A model generated the notes under the pieces. The model was not told the origin of the DNA and did not search any database. It saw nothing but the letters and a program-made list of their open reading frames with translations. Source: Chitinophaga sp. H8 (lineage in GTDB: Bacteria > Bacteroidota > Bacteroidia > Chitinophagales > Chitinophagaceae). Taken from it: a stretch of DNA of 64,000 nucleotides. Shown in pieces: positions 25,796 to 34,102 of the stretch (position 1 is its first letter; each line of letters opens with the position of its first letter). The stretch spans positions 248,001 to 312,000 of the forward strand of contig NZ_JBEXAC010000002.1 of assembly GCF_040567655.1 (NCBI RefSeq), read 5' to 3'. Both the position numbers and the translations under genes were made by a program.

Positions 25796-27317
25796 TACCG
25801 GAAAGGTGAAAAAAATCTTCACTTTTCCGGTTTTTTATTTGGTGTAAGTTGCTGTTAATAAGGTAAATATAATTGACAACACTATTCATTCGAGGAGTTC
25901 GATATTCCAATCCGTCAAAAGTGATTTTTTCCGGAAATATCGAACTTATTATAGCACGTCTATCAGATACAGTCCCATTTTCGAACATCACATCGATCAT
26001 GGTCAAGGTTTGTACCGCTTTATCGAGTGACTTCTCAATACTAATAACCGATGTCGTTTTTGATTTGTCAGCAAGCTGTCCTTCCAAACGTGCCAGCTTA
26101 GATTCGCATTCCGTTTTTATTTCTTTATAATCCCCTGCATCAATTGCATCGCTTAGCAATAACTCCCTTGCTTTGGAGAGCTTGGCGTTAAGCTTGTCGA
26201 TTTCTTCTACAACCTGTTTGTTGTTGCTTTGATTTTGTTTAAAATGGAATTGATATGCCTGCGTTATAATTGCTTTTGATAAATCAATAACAGCGGGATG
26301 TGGTTTAAACTTTTTAAGTTCATCAACAAAAAGCTCATTGGCTTTATCCGCACGTTTTCTAAACCCACAGGAAGAAATGCAATGGTAATAGTAATAGAGC
26401 GAATATTGTCCTTTTGATGCGCTTCCGGTTATCATACGTCCGCACTTTGGACAAGCTAAATATCCTCTCAACGGTAGATTATCATCAGATGCAATTTTAG
26501 TATTTGGTCTTTCTTTTCTTTTGTTTCCATCAAGAGCATCCTGTACGTCATAAAACAATTTTTCTGATATCATTGGCTCATGTTGACCTTTTACAAAATG
26601 AGCTTCTTCATCTTTATGTTTTGGAATAAAAATCTTACCGCAATACACTGGGTTCCTGATTATTGTCCAAAAATTACTTCGGCTACATTTCAAACCTTTT
26701 TTGTTAGCCTCCTTTCTTACCTGGTCAGCAGCAAGAGTACCATAAGCAATTTCTTTAAAAGCCCATTTTAAAATCTCCGCATTTTTCTCATGTATAGCAA
26801 TATATTTTTTCCCATCTTCAGAAATTTTATTTATGAATCCTACAGGTGCGGTTGCCATCCAACGTCCTTCTTTCTTTGCTCGTCTCATCCCATAAAATGT
26901 ATTCAACGCCCTCCGGTCATTTTCTACTTCAGGTGCGGCCAGGTAAAAAGCCATCATCATCTTGTTCTCTGGAATAGACATATCCAATGGTTGCTCTACC
27001 GCTTGTGGCTCAATTCCAAAACGCCTAAGTGTGCTGATCATTTGATACGCATCTCCGGCATTTCTGCTGAACCGATCCCATTTGGTGAAAATCACAAAAT
27101 CCGATTTTCCCTTAGACTTCTTGTAATCAGATAACAACTTAACCCACTCAGGTCGATTGAAAGTTTTTGCAGAATGATCTTCAAAAATAACTTTGCGAAT
27201 CTGTATGGAATTTATCTCACAATATCTCCTGAGCCTTTCTTCCTGATCACGTTGGGAATAACCTTTATCGGCCTGCTCATCTGTACTAACCCGGATATAT
27301 AAATCTGCAATTTTCAT
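25755..27317 (-). CDS. Large serine recombinase / integrase of the element
   Basis: The protein has 520 residues. The N-terminal resolvase domain carries YIRVSTDEQ (catalytic Ser11, Arg9) and FTKWDRFSRN. A recombinase domain (about 155-260), a zinc ribbon (CPKCGRMITG, later Cys near HCISSCGF) and a coiled coil (about 350-420) follow, the layout of large serine integrases that insert and excise mobile DNA. Serine recombinases drive some Bacteroides conjugative transposons such as CTnBST. Oddly, the last about 25 codons run through the tRNA terminator and tRNA-Arg on the opposite strand, giving a tail that includes VPTGIEPVSKV. A small conserved gene with a strong ribosome site lies just upstream. 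Confidence 0.93.
   Translation of the reverse strand: MKIADLYIRVSTDEQADKGYSQRDQEERLRRYCEINSIQIRKVIFEDHSAKTFNRPEWVKLLSDYKKSKGKSDFVIFTKWDRFSRNAGDAYQMISTLRRFGIEPQAVEQPLDMSIPENKMMMAFYLAAPEVENDRRALNTFYGMRRAKKEGRWMATAPVGFINKISEDGKKYIAIHEKNAEILKWAFKEIAYGTLAADQVRKEANKKGLKCSRSNFWTIIRNPVYCGKIFIPKHKDEEAHFVKGQHEPMISEKLFYDVQDALDGNKRKERPNTKIASDDNLPLRGYLACPKCGRMITGSASKGQYSLYYYYHCISSCGFRKRADKANELFVDELKKFKPHPAVIDLSKAIITQAYQFHFKQNQSNNKQVVEEIDKLNAKLSKARELLLSDAIDAGDYKEIKTECESKLARLEGQLADKSKTTSVISIEKSLDKAVQTLTMIDVMFENGTVSDRRAIISSIFPEKITFDGLEYRTPRMNSVVNYIYLINSNLHQIKNRKSEDFFHLSGMVVPTGIEPVSKV
25797..25840 (+). terminator. Rho-independent terminator of tRNA-Arg
   Basis: A stem ACCGGAAAGGTGAA / TTCACTTTTCCGGT (14 bp with one wobble pair) is followed by TTTTTATTT, directly after the encoded CCA. 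It is antisense to the recombinase 3' end. Confidence 0.85.
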
Positions 27318-27369
27318 AACTTCATAAGATTAGTTAAACTATCTAATTATCAGTGGTAAATTTACGAAA

Positions 27370-27534
27370 TTATACCGGTCTTTTAAAGCATTGCGAAATC
27401 GCAATATCAGCCATTTTATATAAAAATTCCAATATCATCTTTGCCTGTTCTAACGTAACATTCAAGCCCCCTTTTTTTAGAATCTTTAAAGCTTTTTCTG
27501 GAGTTATTTTTTTTCCTTCTTTCACATTTTCCAT
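27370..27534 (-). CDS. Small conserved-looking protein upstream of the recombinase (54 aa)
   Basis: A short frame encodes 54 residues beginning MENVKEGKKITPEKALKILK and ending SQCFKRPV. The charged helices, with ITPEKA and a later LNVTLEQAKMILEFLY, look like a compact helical regulator or recombination accessory factor. It starts 14 bp downstream of the first base of a near-perfect Shine-Dalgarno sequence and ends 52 bp before the recombinase start in the same direction. The function is unknown; the position suggests control of, or assistance to, integration/excision. Confidence 0.75.
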   Translation of the reverse strand: MENVKEGKKITPEKALKILKKGGLNVTLEQAKMILEFLYKMADIAISQCFKRPV

Positions 27535-27539
27535 CTCAC

Positions 27540-27548
27540 ACCTCCTTT
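27540..27548 (-). promoter_or_regulatory. Strong Shine-Dalgarno site AAAGGAGGT
   Basis: On the minus strand AAAGGAGGT ends 5 bp before the ATG at 27534. Such an extended match to the 16S tail is unusual in this phylum, where most genes here lack one, and it supports the 54-residue gene as genuinely translated. Confidence 0.8.
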
Positions 27549-27559
27549 AAATAATGACA

Positions 27560-27578
27560 AAAGCCCAAAGCGGGCTTT
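27560..27578 (-). terminator. Short hairpin, possible terminator of the tra operon
   Basis: A 7-bp stem AAAGCCC / GGGCTTT with a 5-base loop lies 34 bp after the stop of the last gene of the leftward operon (27612). On the minus strand it ends in TTT(T)GTCATTATT, a weak T-tract, so termination may be partial. Confidence 0.5.
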
Positions 27579-27611
27579 CAATCAAGTTCATAAATATTCT
27601 TACTGTAAGCC

Positions 27612-27902
27612 CTAACTCATATCGTTAAAATATATCCTGCTTCCCTGGTTCCGCTTGAACGATGGCACATACCTGATGTAGCCATAATCACTCAGTTCCT
27701 TTACACATCGGAAATACGTATCCCGTGACGCTATCTTGGCAAGCTGCATGATCTCATAGCTGAACACAACAAGCGGACTTGGACAATCCTTCTGTTTCCA
27801 GCATTGCAGGAGTGCCGCATAAATACCAATATGCGCAATGCCAACACGGCCATCTTTTTCAATGGCAGTAAAAAAATCCGATAAGGGTTTCAACATCTCC
27901 AT
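27612..27902 (-). CDS. Small winged-helix-like protein, last gene of the tra operon
   Basis: The protein has 96 residues. The pattern IGIYAALLQCW followed by FSYEIMQLAKIASRDTYFRC and VKELSDYGYIRYVPSFK resembles a winged helix in which the second helix contacts DNA and a beta hairpin follows. Similar small proteins are common in Bacteroidota conjugative elements. The start is 11 bp after the preceding gene's stop. A DNA-binding regulatory role is inferred; no family name can be given with confidence. Confidence 0.7.
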   Translation of the reverse strand: MEMLKPLSDFFTAIEKDGRVGIAHIGIYAALLQCWKQKDCPSPLVVFSYEIMQLAKIASRDTYFRCVKELSDYGYIRYVPSFKRNQGSRIYFNDMS

Positions 27903-27913
27903 AACATGACTTG

Positions 27914-28981
27914 CTACATCACACGCATTCCATTTCTTTTGCCCTGTGAACGAACCTGTTCTTCACCCATCTTATGCGACACCTTTACCGCTTCCATCGT
28001 CTTGTTACCCAGCGCAGCCGTTAAGCTGATTTTTTTAGCATGTTCATCATAGATATTGATGGACTTGTGTTGCGGATTAGCTTCGATATAAAAACGTTGT
28101 TCTTTACCGTCTTTAAGAAAACTGACTGCTTGCCGATCACCCATTTTCAGACCATCCAATAATTTTTGTGTGCTGCGGTGCTCCTGCAATTCTTTTAACG
28201 GTAGTTGTTGCAAAGCTTTCATCAGATCATATCCGTAAGCTGTTTGAAATTCCCGGAGCCGGAAATTACCCTGCATATCCTTATCGTTGAAATCAAGCTG
28301 CATCCACTTGCCCTGACTCTGATATTGTTCTTTCAACACAGCACGACCGGCAAGCAGGTTATATGCCTGGGATGCAGTAATTTCATTATCCGTATCCATA
28401 CCGAAATATTGCTGTCTTCGGATATCCTGTTTTTGCCCATTATATAGTTCGGCCTTATAGCCATCGAAACTGTAGGTGCCGTTATGGTCTTTGGAAAAAG
28501 AAAGATTGTAGTCCAGTCTTTCCTTTTCATTCACGTACTGCGAAACGGGTATCGAAAACTGTGCTTGTCCCTTCGCCATATTTTCCTCCAGTTTATGGAT
28601 GACATTACCAAAGCCGGTACGTTGCAGGGTATTCCGCAATGCGTCCGTATTGGCGGTTGTTTGCTTTATTTCCTGTTTCAGGATATACTGCTGGCGCACA
28701 GGGACGATCAGCCTGCGGAGCAAACGCAACAACAGGTTGGGATACAATTTTCTTTCGATCTGATTTCTTTCCTGCCTCAACATGCGCAGGGCGAAGCGTT
28801 CATCAGGACTGGCTGTATTCCTGTACTTGGATGCAACGCTATCGTAGTAACGCAGCTTCTCCTTTAGCAAAGCCTTGTTGCCGGAGAGATTAAAGGAGAA
28901 CAGTTTGCTGAAGCGTTCCTCCCTTGAACGCCATTGGTGCAGATCGTTCTCCACACGGTTGACGGGATGTATATTGTTCAT
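27914..28981 (-). CDS. Uncharacterised conjugative-element protein A (paralogue of the next gene upstream)
   Basis: The protein has 355 residues, with no signal peptide or clear membrane helix. The N-terminal 120 residues are basic and helical (KLYPNLLLRLLRRLIVPVR). The rest shares a repeated architecture with the product of 29015-30172: EEN/LK...GQ(A/P)(Q/E)F, SF or HFSK, YNL(L/M)(A/E)GR, LQMDF or MQLDF, YGYDL..AL, then KDG.EQ.(F/H)YIEANP.(H/F)K..N(I/V)YD. The two genes are therefore tandem paralogues. Proteins of this type are recurrent in Bacteroidota conjugative elements and have no known function. Confidence 0.78.
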   Translation of the reverse strand: MNNIHPVNRVENDLHQWRSREERFSKLFSFNLSGNKALLKEKLRYYDSVASKYRNTASPDERFALRMLRQERNQIERKLYPNLLLRLLRRLIVPVRQQYILKQEIKQTTANTDALRNTLQRTGFGNVIHKLEENMAKGQAQFSIPVSQYVNEKERLDYNLSFSKDHNGTYSFDGYKAELYNGQKQDIRRQQYFGMDTDNEITASQAYNLLAGRAVLKEQYQSQGKWMQLDFNDKDMQGNFRLREFQTAYGYDLMKALQQLPLKELQEHRSTQKLLDGLKMGDRQAVSFLKDGKEQRFYIEANPQHKSINIYDEHAKKISLTAALGNKTMEAVKVSHKMGEEQVRSQGKRNGMRVM

Positions 28982-29014
28982 GACTCCAGTATTTAAAGTT
29001 GATCACAAAATGCC

Positions 29015-30172
29015 TTATGCCGATTGCGACTGCTTCCGGCGTTTCTTTTTTGCCTGCGGTATATCAGGGCCATCATCTTCATGACCTGCCTGCCTTGCCG
29101 CTTTCTGGGATGTAGAGGCAGCCTGCTTTTCACCTTCAGACTGACGTTCGGTTTTCGCTTGCCGGTTGTCCATCCGTTGCATGTTGCTGTCGTACACATT
29201 AACGGTCTTAAAGCGTGGATTGGCTTCAACGTAATGTTTCTGCTCGGTACCATCTTTTTGAAAAGTGGCCGATTGCAGGTTGCCTTTTTTAAGGGAATCA
29301 AGCAGGTTGTTTTTATATTCATCATGCCCCAACTCTTTGATCGGATGTTTGGCAAGTGCGGCTTCCAGGTCATACCCATAATTTTGATGGAACTGCTTTA
29401 CTTTGAAGTTGCCATTTTTCTCCGTTTCCTTAAAGTCCATCTGTAGCCAGGCATTGTAGACCTGTCCGTCCTTGTTAATCAAATCCTTGTTGACCGACCG
29501 GCCTTCCATCAGGTTATAGGCTTCTTTTAATGTGATGTTATTTCCTTTATTGATGTAAAAGGTATGTTCCATCGCATCTGTATTATTTCCCTTTTGCAGC
29601 GCAACATTGTAGGAATTGAAGAAATACATATCGCTTTGTTTGGACTTGCTGAAATGCAGTTCTGCAAATACCTGGTCATTGCCATAATTGGCCTGATGTT
29701 TTAGCCGGAACTCTGGCTGTCCCTGTTCAATGGCTTTCTTCAGCTCACCTTCCAACGCTTCACCGAAACCGGTGTACTTTACCTGGTCACGCAGGTACTC
29801 AAAATTTTTTATGTTCATGACATTTTGTTTTTGTTCATTCTGAAATTGTGTATCCTCCATTCGCTTGTACCGCTCACGCACCATCGCAGCAATATCCACC
29901 ACGCCGCCGTTTTCGATCATCAGGTTTTTATCCCTTGCAGCATCGGACATTGCGTAACAGGCAGACTGTACCGAAAGCAGATCATACCTGTCAACATCGG
30001 TCGTGTTTTCATAGCAGTATTCCTGCGCTTCGTACAGGGAAGGAAAAAAAGCGAGGTATTCTTTTCCGATAATGATTTCGTTATCGGGAAAGGCAACAAA
30101 CTCATTGCCCTGCCATCGCTCGGCCGTCAGGTGCTTAAAAAAAGTTTCGTAATCTCCGGTACTGATTTTCAT
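29015..30172 (-). CDS. Uncharacterised conjugative-element protein B (paralogue of its downstream neighbour)
   Basis: The protein has 385 residues, soluble. It opens with a domain of about 110 residues (MKISTGDYETFFKHLTAERW) not shared with the paralogue. The shared C-terminal region (about 125-345) follows, with YNLMEGRSVNK, LQMDFKETEKNGNFKVKQFH and YVEANPRFKTVNVYD. It ends in a Lys/Arg/Gln-rich charged tail. The start is 4 bp after the MT-A70 methyltransferase stop, indicating translational coupling. Function unknown; a nucleic-acid role is conceivable from the tail and neighbours only. Confidence 0.78.
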   Translation of the reverse strand: MKISTGDYETFFKHLTAERWQGNEFVAFPDNEIIIGKEYLAFFPSLYEAQEYCYENTTDVDRYDLLSVQSACYAMSDAARDKNLMIENGGVVDIAAMVRERYKRMEDTQFQNEQKQNVMNIKNFEYLRDQVKYTGFGEALEGELKKAIEQGQPEFRLKHQANYGNDQVFAELHFSKSKQSDMYFFNSYNVALQKGNNTDAMEHTFYINKGNNITLKEAYNLMEGRSVNKDLINKDGQVYNAWLQMDFKETEKNGNFKVKQFHQNYGYDLEAALAKHPIKELGHDEYKNNLLDSLKKGNLQSATFQKDGTEQKHYVEANPRFKTVNVYDSNMQRMDNRQAKTERQSEGEKQAASTSQKAARQAGHEDDGPDIPQAKKKRRKQSQSA

Positions 30173-30176
30173 CGCT

Positions 30177-30791
30177 TCAGATTTTAAGTGGAAAAAGATA
30201 CTGGTTGAAATTCATAGGGATGGAATGGTTTGCTTCGTTTCCGAATACATCCCAACCATCATACTCGCTATCGGAAAACAGTCCGTCACGGCTTCTTGCA
30301 AACAGCTCCAGTCGTGGGCGGTCACCGAACAGCCTTACGATCCTGTTACGGATTTCAGGTGGTTTCTGCGAATGCCTTCCCCTGGGACTGACCAGCACCT
30401 GCTTTACATCTTTGTGGATACGCTTCAACGGTTTCCCTTTCGTAAACAGCAATACGATTTCAGCATTGGCACGGGTATAGTAGCCCATACCGACAAAGAG
30501 TTCCTGGTTGTTCAGGTTACGCTTGATCCATACAAAGGCAACGGTCTTATACGAAAAGCCCCAGGCTTTGCCCAGTACAATCGCTTCTTGCAGACATGGA
30601 AAGGTTGCCCACATAAACAGGGCGCAATCGGCATTGCAAAGCGAAGCAATATCCATACAGGCTAAATAACCAAGAGACTGCGTATTGTAATACCTGGATG
30701 CTGTCCTGCCAGCGGTCTTTTCGCTCCACACCTTATATTCCCAGGGCGGATCTGCATAGACAATGTCGTATTTCTTTCTCCCCTTATTCAT
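30177..30791 (-). CDS. MT-A70 family adenine N6-methyltransferase
   Basis: The protein has 204 residues from the ATG at 30791 (a GTG two codons earlier is possible). YADPPWEYK places the catalytic DPPW motif at residues 14-17. Downstream family features are ALFMWATFPCLQEA, WGFSYKTVAFVWIK and the SAM-pocket segment RPRLELFARS near residue 165. MT-A70 enzymes in bacteria and phages methylate adenine in DNA. Placed inside a transfer operon, a role in protecting incoming DNA from host restriction is a reasonable inference. It lies 16 bp after traN, where traO would be expected in CTnDOT. Confidence 0.92.
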   Translation of the reverse strand: MNKGRKKYDIVYADPPWEYKVWSEKTAGRTASRYYNTQSLGYLACMDIASLCNADCALFMWATFPCLQEAIVLGKAWGFSYKTVAFVWIKRNLNNQELFVGMGYYTRANAEIVLLFTKGKPLKRIHKDVKQVLVSPRGRHSQKPPEIRNRIVRLFGDRPRLELFARSRDGLFSDSEYDGWDVFGNEANHSIPMNFNQYLFPLKI

Positions 30792-30807
30792 GCCCACAAT
30801 ACTTTAT

Positions 30808-31638
30808 CTACTCAACCGGAATAGCTTTTACAATAGTCCTGTTCTTAACAGCGAGTTCCAGATGCCTGCCGCCATTCTTTTCCATGAGCTGGATGGCAAG
30901 GTATTTTCTATCGGGAATGGTGAATTTGGGGACGGCTAGTACGATACTGTGATCGGTATATCCCTTTATGTTATCCGTTTGGTTATGGATAAGGATGGGT
31001 GTTATTTCCAGTTCCTGTGTTGCTGTACGCTTGGCTTTCTTTTGGTCACGTATATAGAAACGTAGCTGGTCAATATCATAATTGATATGCGTACTGTTGG
31101 CAATGTTCATGCGCAGGTACATGACCCCATCGTTGATGAAGATTCCATCCAGTTTCAATCGTATGCCAAACTTCCTGTCCCTGCCGCCACGTACTTTTTT
31201 CTCCGATAGAGATACCTGCTTTGCGCAATTTTCTATCTCCTGACGATTGACACTTTCTGAGGCAATGGCAATAGTGTTGCGGCTTTCCTGTGGCAGCAAT
31301 GAAAGATTGAGCACAGAAGGTTGCTGCGCAAAGTCAACGATGAAAGAAGAGAGTTTCCCATCGGTTGTTACCACGGTCAGATTGGTCTGCGTAAAATCCT
31401 CTTTTGCGGCTTTGACCTGGAGGATATTCTCTACGCCCTTTGCTTTTTGTGCCAGCACATCCTTGCTGCCCCTGTCCACACTAAGGATAGCGTACGGAAA
31501 AATAATGTTGGTGGTTTTTGAATAGGCAATTGCCAGACGGTAAGGTTCGATGGCTGAGGTGTTATTTTGTTGCGCATGAGCGCTTACACTTATAAGGAAA
31601 AGAAAAATTCCTGTTACTACTGCACTGATCGTTTTCAT
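30808..31638 (-). CDS. traN: Conjugative transposon protein TraN (VirB9-like)
   Basis: From the ATG at 31638 the protein has 276 residues and starts with a clean signal peptide (MKTISAVVTGIFLFLISVSAHA, then Q). An upstream in-frame start at 31698 would overlap traM and disrupt the signal. The TraN/DUF4138 pattern includes PYRLAIAYSKTTNIIFPYAI near the mature N-terminus and GIRLKLDGIFINDGVMYLRMNIANST in the second half. TraN is an outer-membrane-associated component of the type IV secretion apparatus. Order after traM matches CTnDOT. Confidence 0.92.
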   Translation of the reverse strand: MKTISAVVTGIFLFLISVSAHAQQNNTSAIEPYRLAIAYSKTTNIIFPYAILSVDRGSKDVLAQKAKGVENILQVKAAKEDFTQTNLTVVTTDGKLSSFIVDFAQQPSVLNLSLLPQESRNTIAIASESVNRQEIENCAKQVSLSEKKVRGGRDRKFGIRLKLDGIFINDGVMYLRMNIANSTHINYDIDQLRFYIRDQKKAKRTATQELEITPILIHNQTDNIKGYTDHSIVLAVPKFTIPDRKYLAIQLMEKNGGRHLELAVKNRTIVKAIPVE

Positions 31639-31669
31639 CTTTTGGAATTTTATGTGAATGAATAAATGA

Positions 31670-32962
31670 TTAATTGGATTGTTTTTGTTTTTCGTCACGA
31701 AGAAGAACCTGGTAGCCTGCCTTAACGGTCACCTTGACCAGTTTCACTTTCTTACTGAATAATGTTTTTGCCGCCTCGATGCCCGCACCCGCTGCCTGCG
31801 CCTGCCAGGATGGATCGAGTGAGGTTAGCCCAATGGCCTGCATCGAGCGGTCTGCCGATTGTTTGGCTACATCACGGGTAATCGCTCCGGGAATATAGAT
31901 GCCGTCCAGTCCGTCCATATCGTAGACAGCCAGTTCTACGGGGAACAGGGAATTGCCATAGCGCAGGCTGCCGATCTTGATGTTCAGACGTTCCCCATTG
32001 AGTGATGCCGTACCGAACAAAAAGTTATCCTTCGGAATATGGATACCGTTAATAAATACATCGTTCACCAGACGAAGCTTCACCGTTGAGCCGTCCACAA
32101 TGGTCTGCGTTTCATGGATGACCGCCTGTATCGCATTCTGCGAATCGGCAGGCAAGTTCAGATCATCCAATGAATAGAAACCATTAGTTGCGGGTGTTTC
32201 CGTTTGAATGGCATCCAGCAGGGATACCGGCGTTTCACGGACTTTTGAAGAAACGGCAAATACCTGTCCTTTCCGGGTTTCGGATACCTGTTTGAGTTTT
32301 TCCTGTACCCGCTCCGGATGCTGCACATCGAGTATTTTTTCCAGCATCCCGCTGAGTTGTTGTAACTCGGGATCGGGAGCCTCCGGCTGGTTCATCATCT
32401 CCATCATCTTTTCGAGCCTGTCCACATCCGCTGAACCCATTGAAGTACTGCCGTACCTTGCCGGCGTCTGATATGTTTCCGTACCTGACATGGGATCGGC
32501 TACAGGTCTTTTCAGTTCCCTGTCCAGCTCGGCCAGCTTCCCGTAAATCCTGTCGGCGTTGGGATCGTTGCTGCGACCGCCACCGTAAACCGAAGTGTTC
32601 AGCCGCTGGCTGCTTTCCGTTTCAAACAGCCTATCATCTTCGCCCGTCAGGTAATCGTCCGTATCCCTAAAGGCCATGCTTCCATAAGTAGGATCGTTTT
32701 TCATCAGTTCCAGAAAGCGGATGGAATCCCGCTGCGCCTGATCATAGTAGCTAAGCTTATCCATCGGTTTGTCTTCTTTAAAGTCTGCACCGGGCAGCTT
32801 CAGGTTAAAACCTGCCTGCTCATCGGTAGCCTGTGCTTCAGCTACTTTACCTCCGCCCAATGCCCAGAACGCCATTGTCATAAAAGGCAAGGCCAGTAAA
32901 GGCAGCACGAGCAAAAATTTACGCTGCCTGATTTCCTTTGGTGATTTTGTTTGCTTTTCCAT
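31670..32962 (-). CDS. traM: Conjugative transposon protein TraM (VirB10-like)
   Basis: The protein has 430 residues. A short cytoplasmic start is followed by one membrane helix (about 17-36, FLLVLPLLALPFMTMAFW), a long low-complexity periplasmic linker (about 50-240) and a C-terminal TraM domain (about 270-425) with VKLRLVNDVFINGIHIPKDNF and PVELAVYDMDGLDGIYIPGAI. TraM spans the periplasm and links inner and outer membrane parts of the secretion channel. The start is 1 bp beyond the traL stop. Confidence 0.93.
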   Translation of the reverse strand: MEKQTKSPKEIRQRKFLLVLPLLALPFMTMAFWALGGGKVAEAQATDEQAGFNLKLPGADFKEDKPMDKLSYYDQAQRDSIRFLELMKNDPTYGSMAFRDTDDYLTGEDDRLFETESSQRLNTSVYGGGRSNDPNADRIYGKLAELDRELKRPVADPMSGTETYQTPARYGSTSMGSADVDRLEKMMEMMNQPEAPDPELQQLSGMLEKILDVQHPERVQEKLKQVSETRKGQVFAVSSKVRETPVSLLDAIQTETPATNGFYSLDDLNLPADSQNAIQAVIHETQTIVDGSTVKLRLVNDVFINGIHIPKDNFLFGTASLNGERLNIKIGSLRYGNSLFPVELAVYDMDGLDGIYIPGAITRDVAKQSADRSMQAIGLTSLDPSWQAQAAGAGIEAAKTLFSKKVKLVKVTVKAGYQVLLRDEKQKQSN

Positions 32963-32963
32963 T

Positions 32964-33446
32964 TTACTTGTTTTTAAATTGTCTGTAATATTTTTCGATA
33001 TAACCGATGCTGTCCATCAGTCCGGGACGATGGTGAATGATACTGTCGTAAATGCGCTTCCCGGTCGGGCTACGGGCAAGGCTGTCCATGTACAGCCTAA
33101 AGCGGCCGATACGTTTGTACTCCGCATCCGATAAATGTGGTATCATTATTTGTGAGCTATCCATACCCGTTGCATGTGCAGGTTTTTTAATGGGCGTAAT
33201 CGAAAAGAAGGACACCGACTTGCCGGTAATGCCGCCGTAGGTCAGCCAGGCACAATAACTGCCCACACTCACCACAAAGAGGATCAGTATGATCCGCATC
33301 CTGTTTGGCGGGATGCTACGGGTACGCCGGAGCATCCACTGCGCCCAGGAGGATTGCACTACGTGAACCCCTTTGCTCATTTTCTCTTTCAGGATATTTC
33401 TTTTTTCTTCCTGTTCTCCATGCGCTTTATTTTCCTTGCGTTTCAT
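32964..33446 (-). CDS. traL: Conjugative transposon protein TraL-like
   Basis: From the ATG at 33446 the protein has 160 residues; the longer frame from 33512 would overlap traK by 49 bp. A basic N-terminus is followed by one membrane helix (about 69-88, IILILFVVSVGSYCAWLTYGG) and a periplasmic tail containing RIGRFRLYMDSLARSPTG. Position between traK and traM, and the single-helix layout, fit TraL (DUF3989-type). The name rests on position as much as on sequence. Confidence 0.75.
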   Translation of the reverse strand: MKRKENKAHGEQEEKRNILKEKMSKGVHVVQSSWAQWMLRRTRSIPPNRMRIILILFVVSVGSYCAWLTYGGITGKSVSFFSITPIKKPAHATGMDSSQIMIPHLSDAEYKRIGRFRLYMDSLARSPTGKRIYDSIIHHRPGLMDSIGYIEKYYRQFKNK

Positions 33447-33463
33447 GATCCTGTATTTTATAA

Positions 33464-34084
33464 TTATCGTCTGCCTACGGTTTTGATATCCCTGTTCTCT
33501 ATGGTATTCCAACGTTCGATCAGAAAACCATGCGGGTTGTTGTCGCTGCGTGACACATTGCGCAGTGAGCCTTCCGTCAACAGGTTTCGGGTAGTGATGC
33601 TGGTAGGCCGCACGATCTGTTGTGTGCCGTAACAGCGGAAGCGGTAAGGGTATTCGTTGATATCCACCGCTACGCTGTCCACCACAATGGTCTGGTTGAC
33701 ATTGCCCGAGATCAGCCCGGAGAAATAACCGTTTTCTTTCAGGTCATCATAAGCACGCTTGGCGGTGCCGTCAGCCAGGTACAGGGCTTTGGTCACATTG
33801 GACTGTATCGCTTTTTCATCGGGATCAAGCGTGAAGAACAGCACATGGAACGTTTTTACATGATCCCTGGCCTCTACGGGAATATTGTCCTTACGATCCG
33901 AGCCGTAGGCTTCCAAAGCCTTGCCGTTAGCCAGGATATAAACCTTGCTTTGCATCTGCGATACCAGGTTAAAGCTCCGGTACAGTGCAAAACAGCAGAT
34001 CACCACGCAGCCCACGATGAGCAGTAAGGTAAAGCCCCTGACATGACGAAAAGCCGTATCTATATTTTTCATTTTTTTGAACAT
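33464..34084 (-). CDS. traK: Conjugative transposon protein TraK (VirB8-like)
   Basis: The protein has 206 residues. The N-terminal motif NIDTAFRHVRGFTL is characteristic of TraK. One membrane helix (about 18-40, TLLLIVGCVVICCFALYRSF) precedes a periplasmic domain (about 55-200) with YILANGKALEAYGSDRKDN and VKTFHVLFFTLDPDEKAIQ. It scaffolds the inner-membrane complex. A good ribosome site (GGAGGTG, plus-strand positions 34087-34093) precedes the start. Confidence 0.93.
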   Translation of the reverse strand: MFKKMKNIDTAFRHVRGFTLLLIVGCVVICCFALYRSFNLVSQMQSKVYILANGKALEAYGSDRKDNIPVEARDHVKTFHVLFFTLDPDEKAIQSNVTKALYLADGTAKRAYDDLKENGYFSGLISGNVNQTIVVDSVAVDINEYPYRFRCYGTQQIVRPTSITTRNLLTEGSLRNVSRSDNNPHGFLIERWNTIENRDIKTVGRR

Positions 34085-34102
34085 ATCACCTCCGTTTATT
34101 GC

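Noticed and set aside
27353..27550. 65-codon + strand frame between recombinase and tra genes
   Set aside because: It is antisense to the 54-residue gene that has a strong ribosome site; the + frame is Phe/Ile-rich with no start signal.
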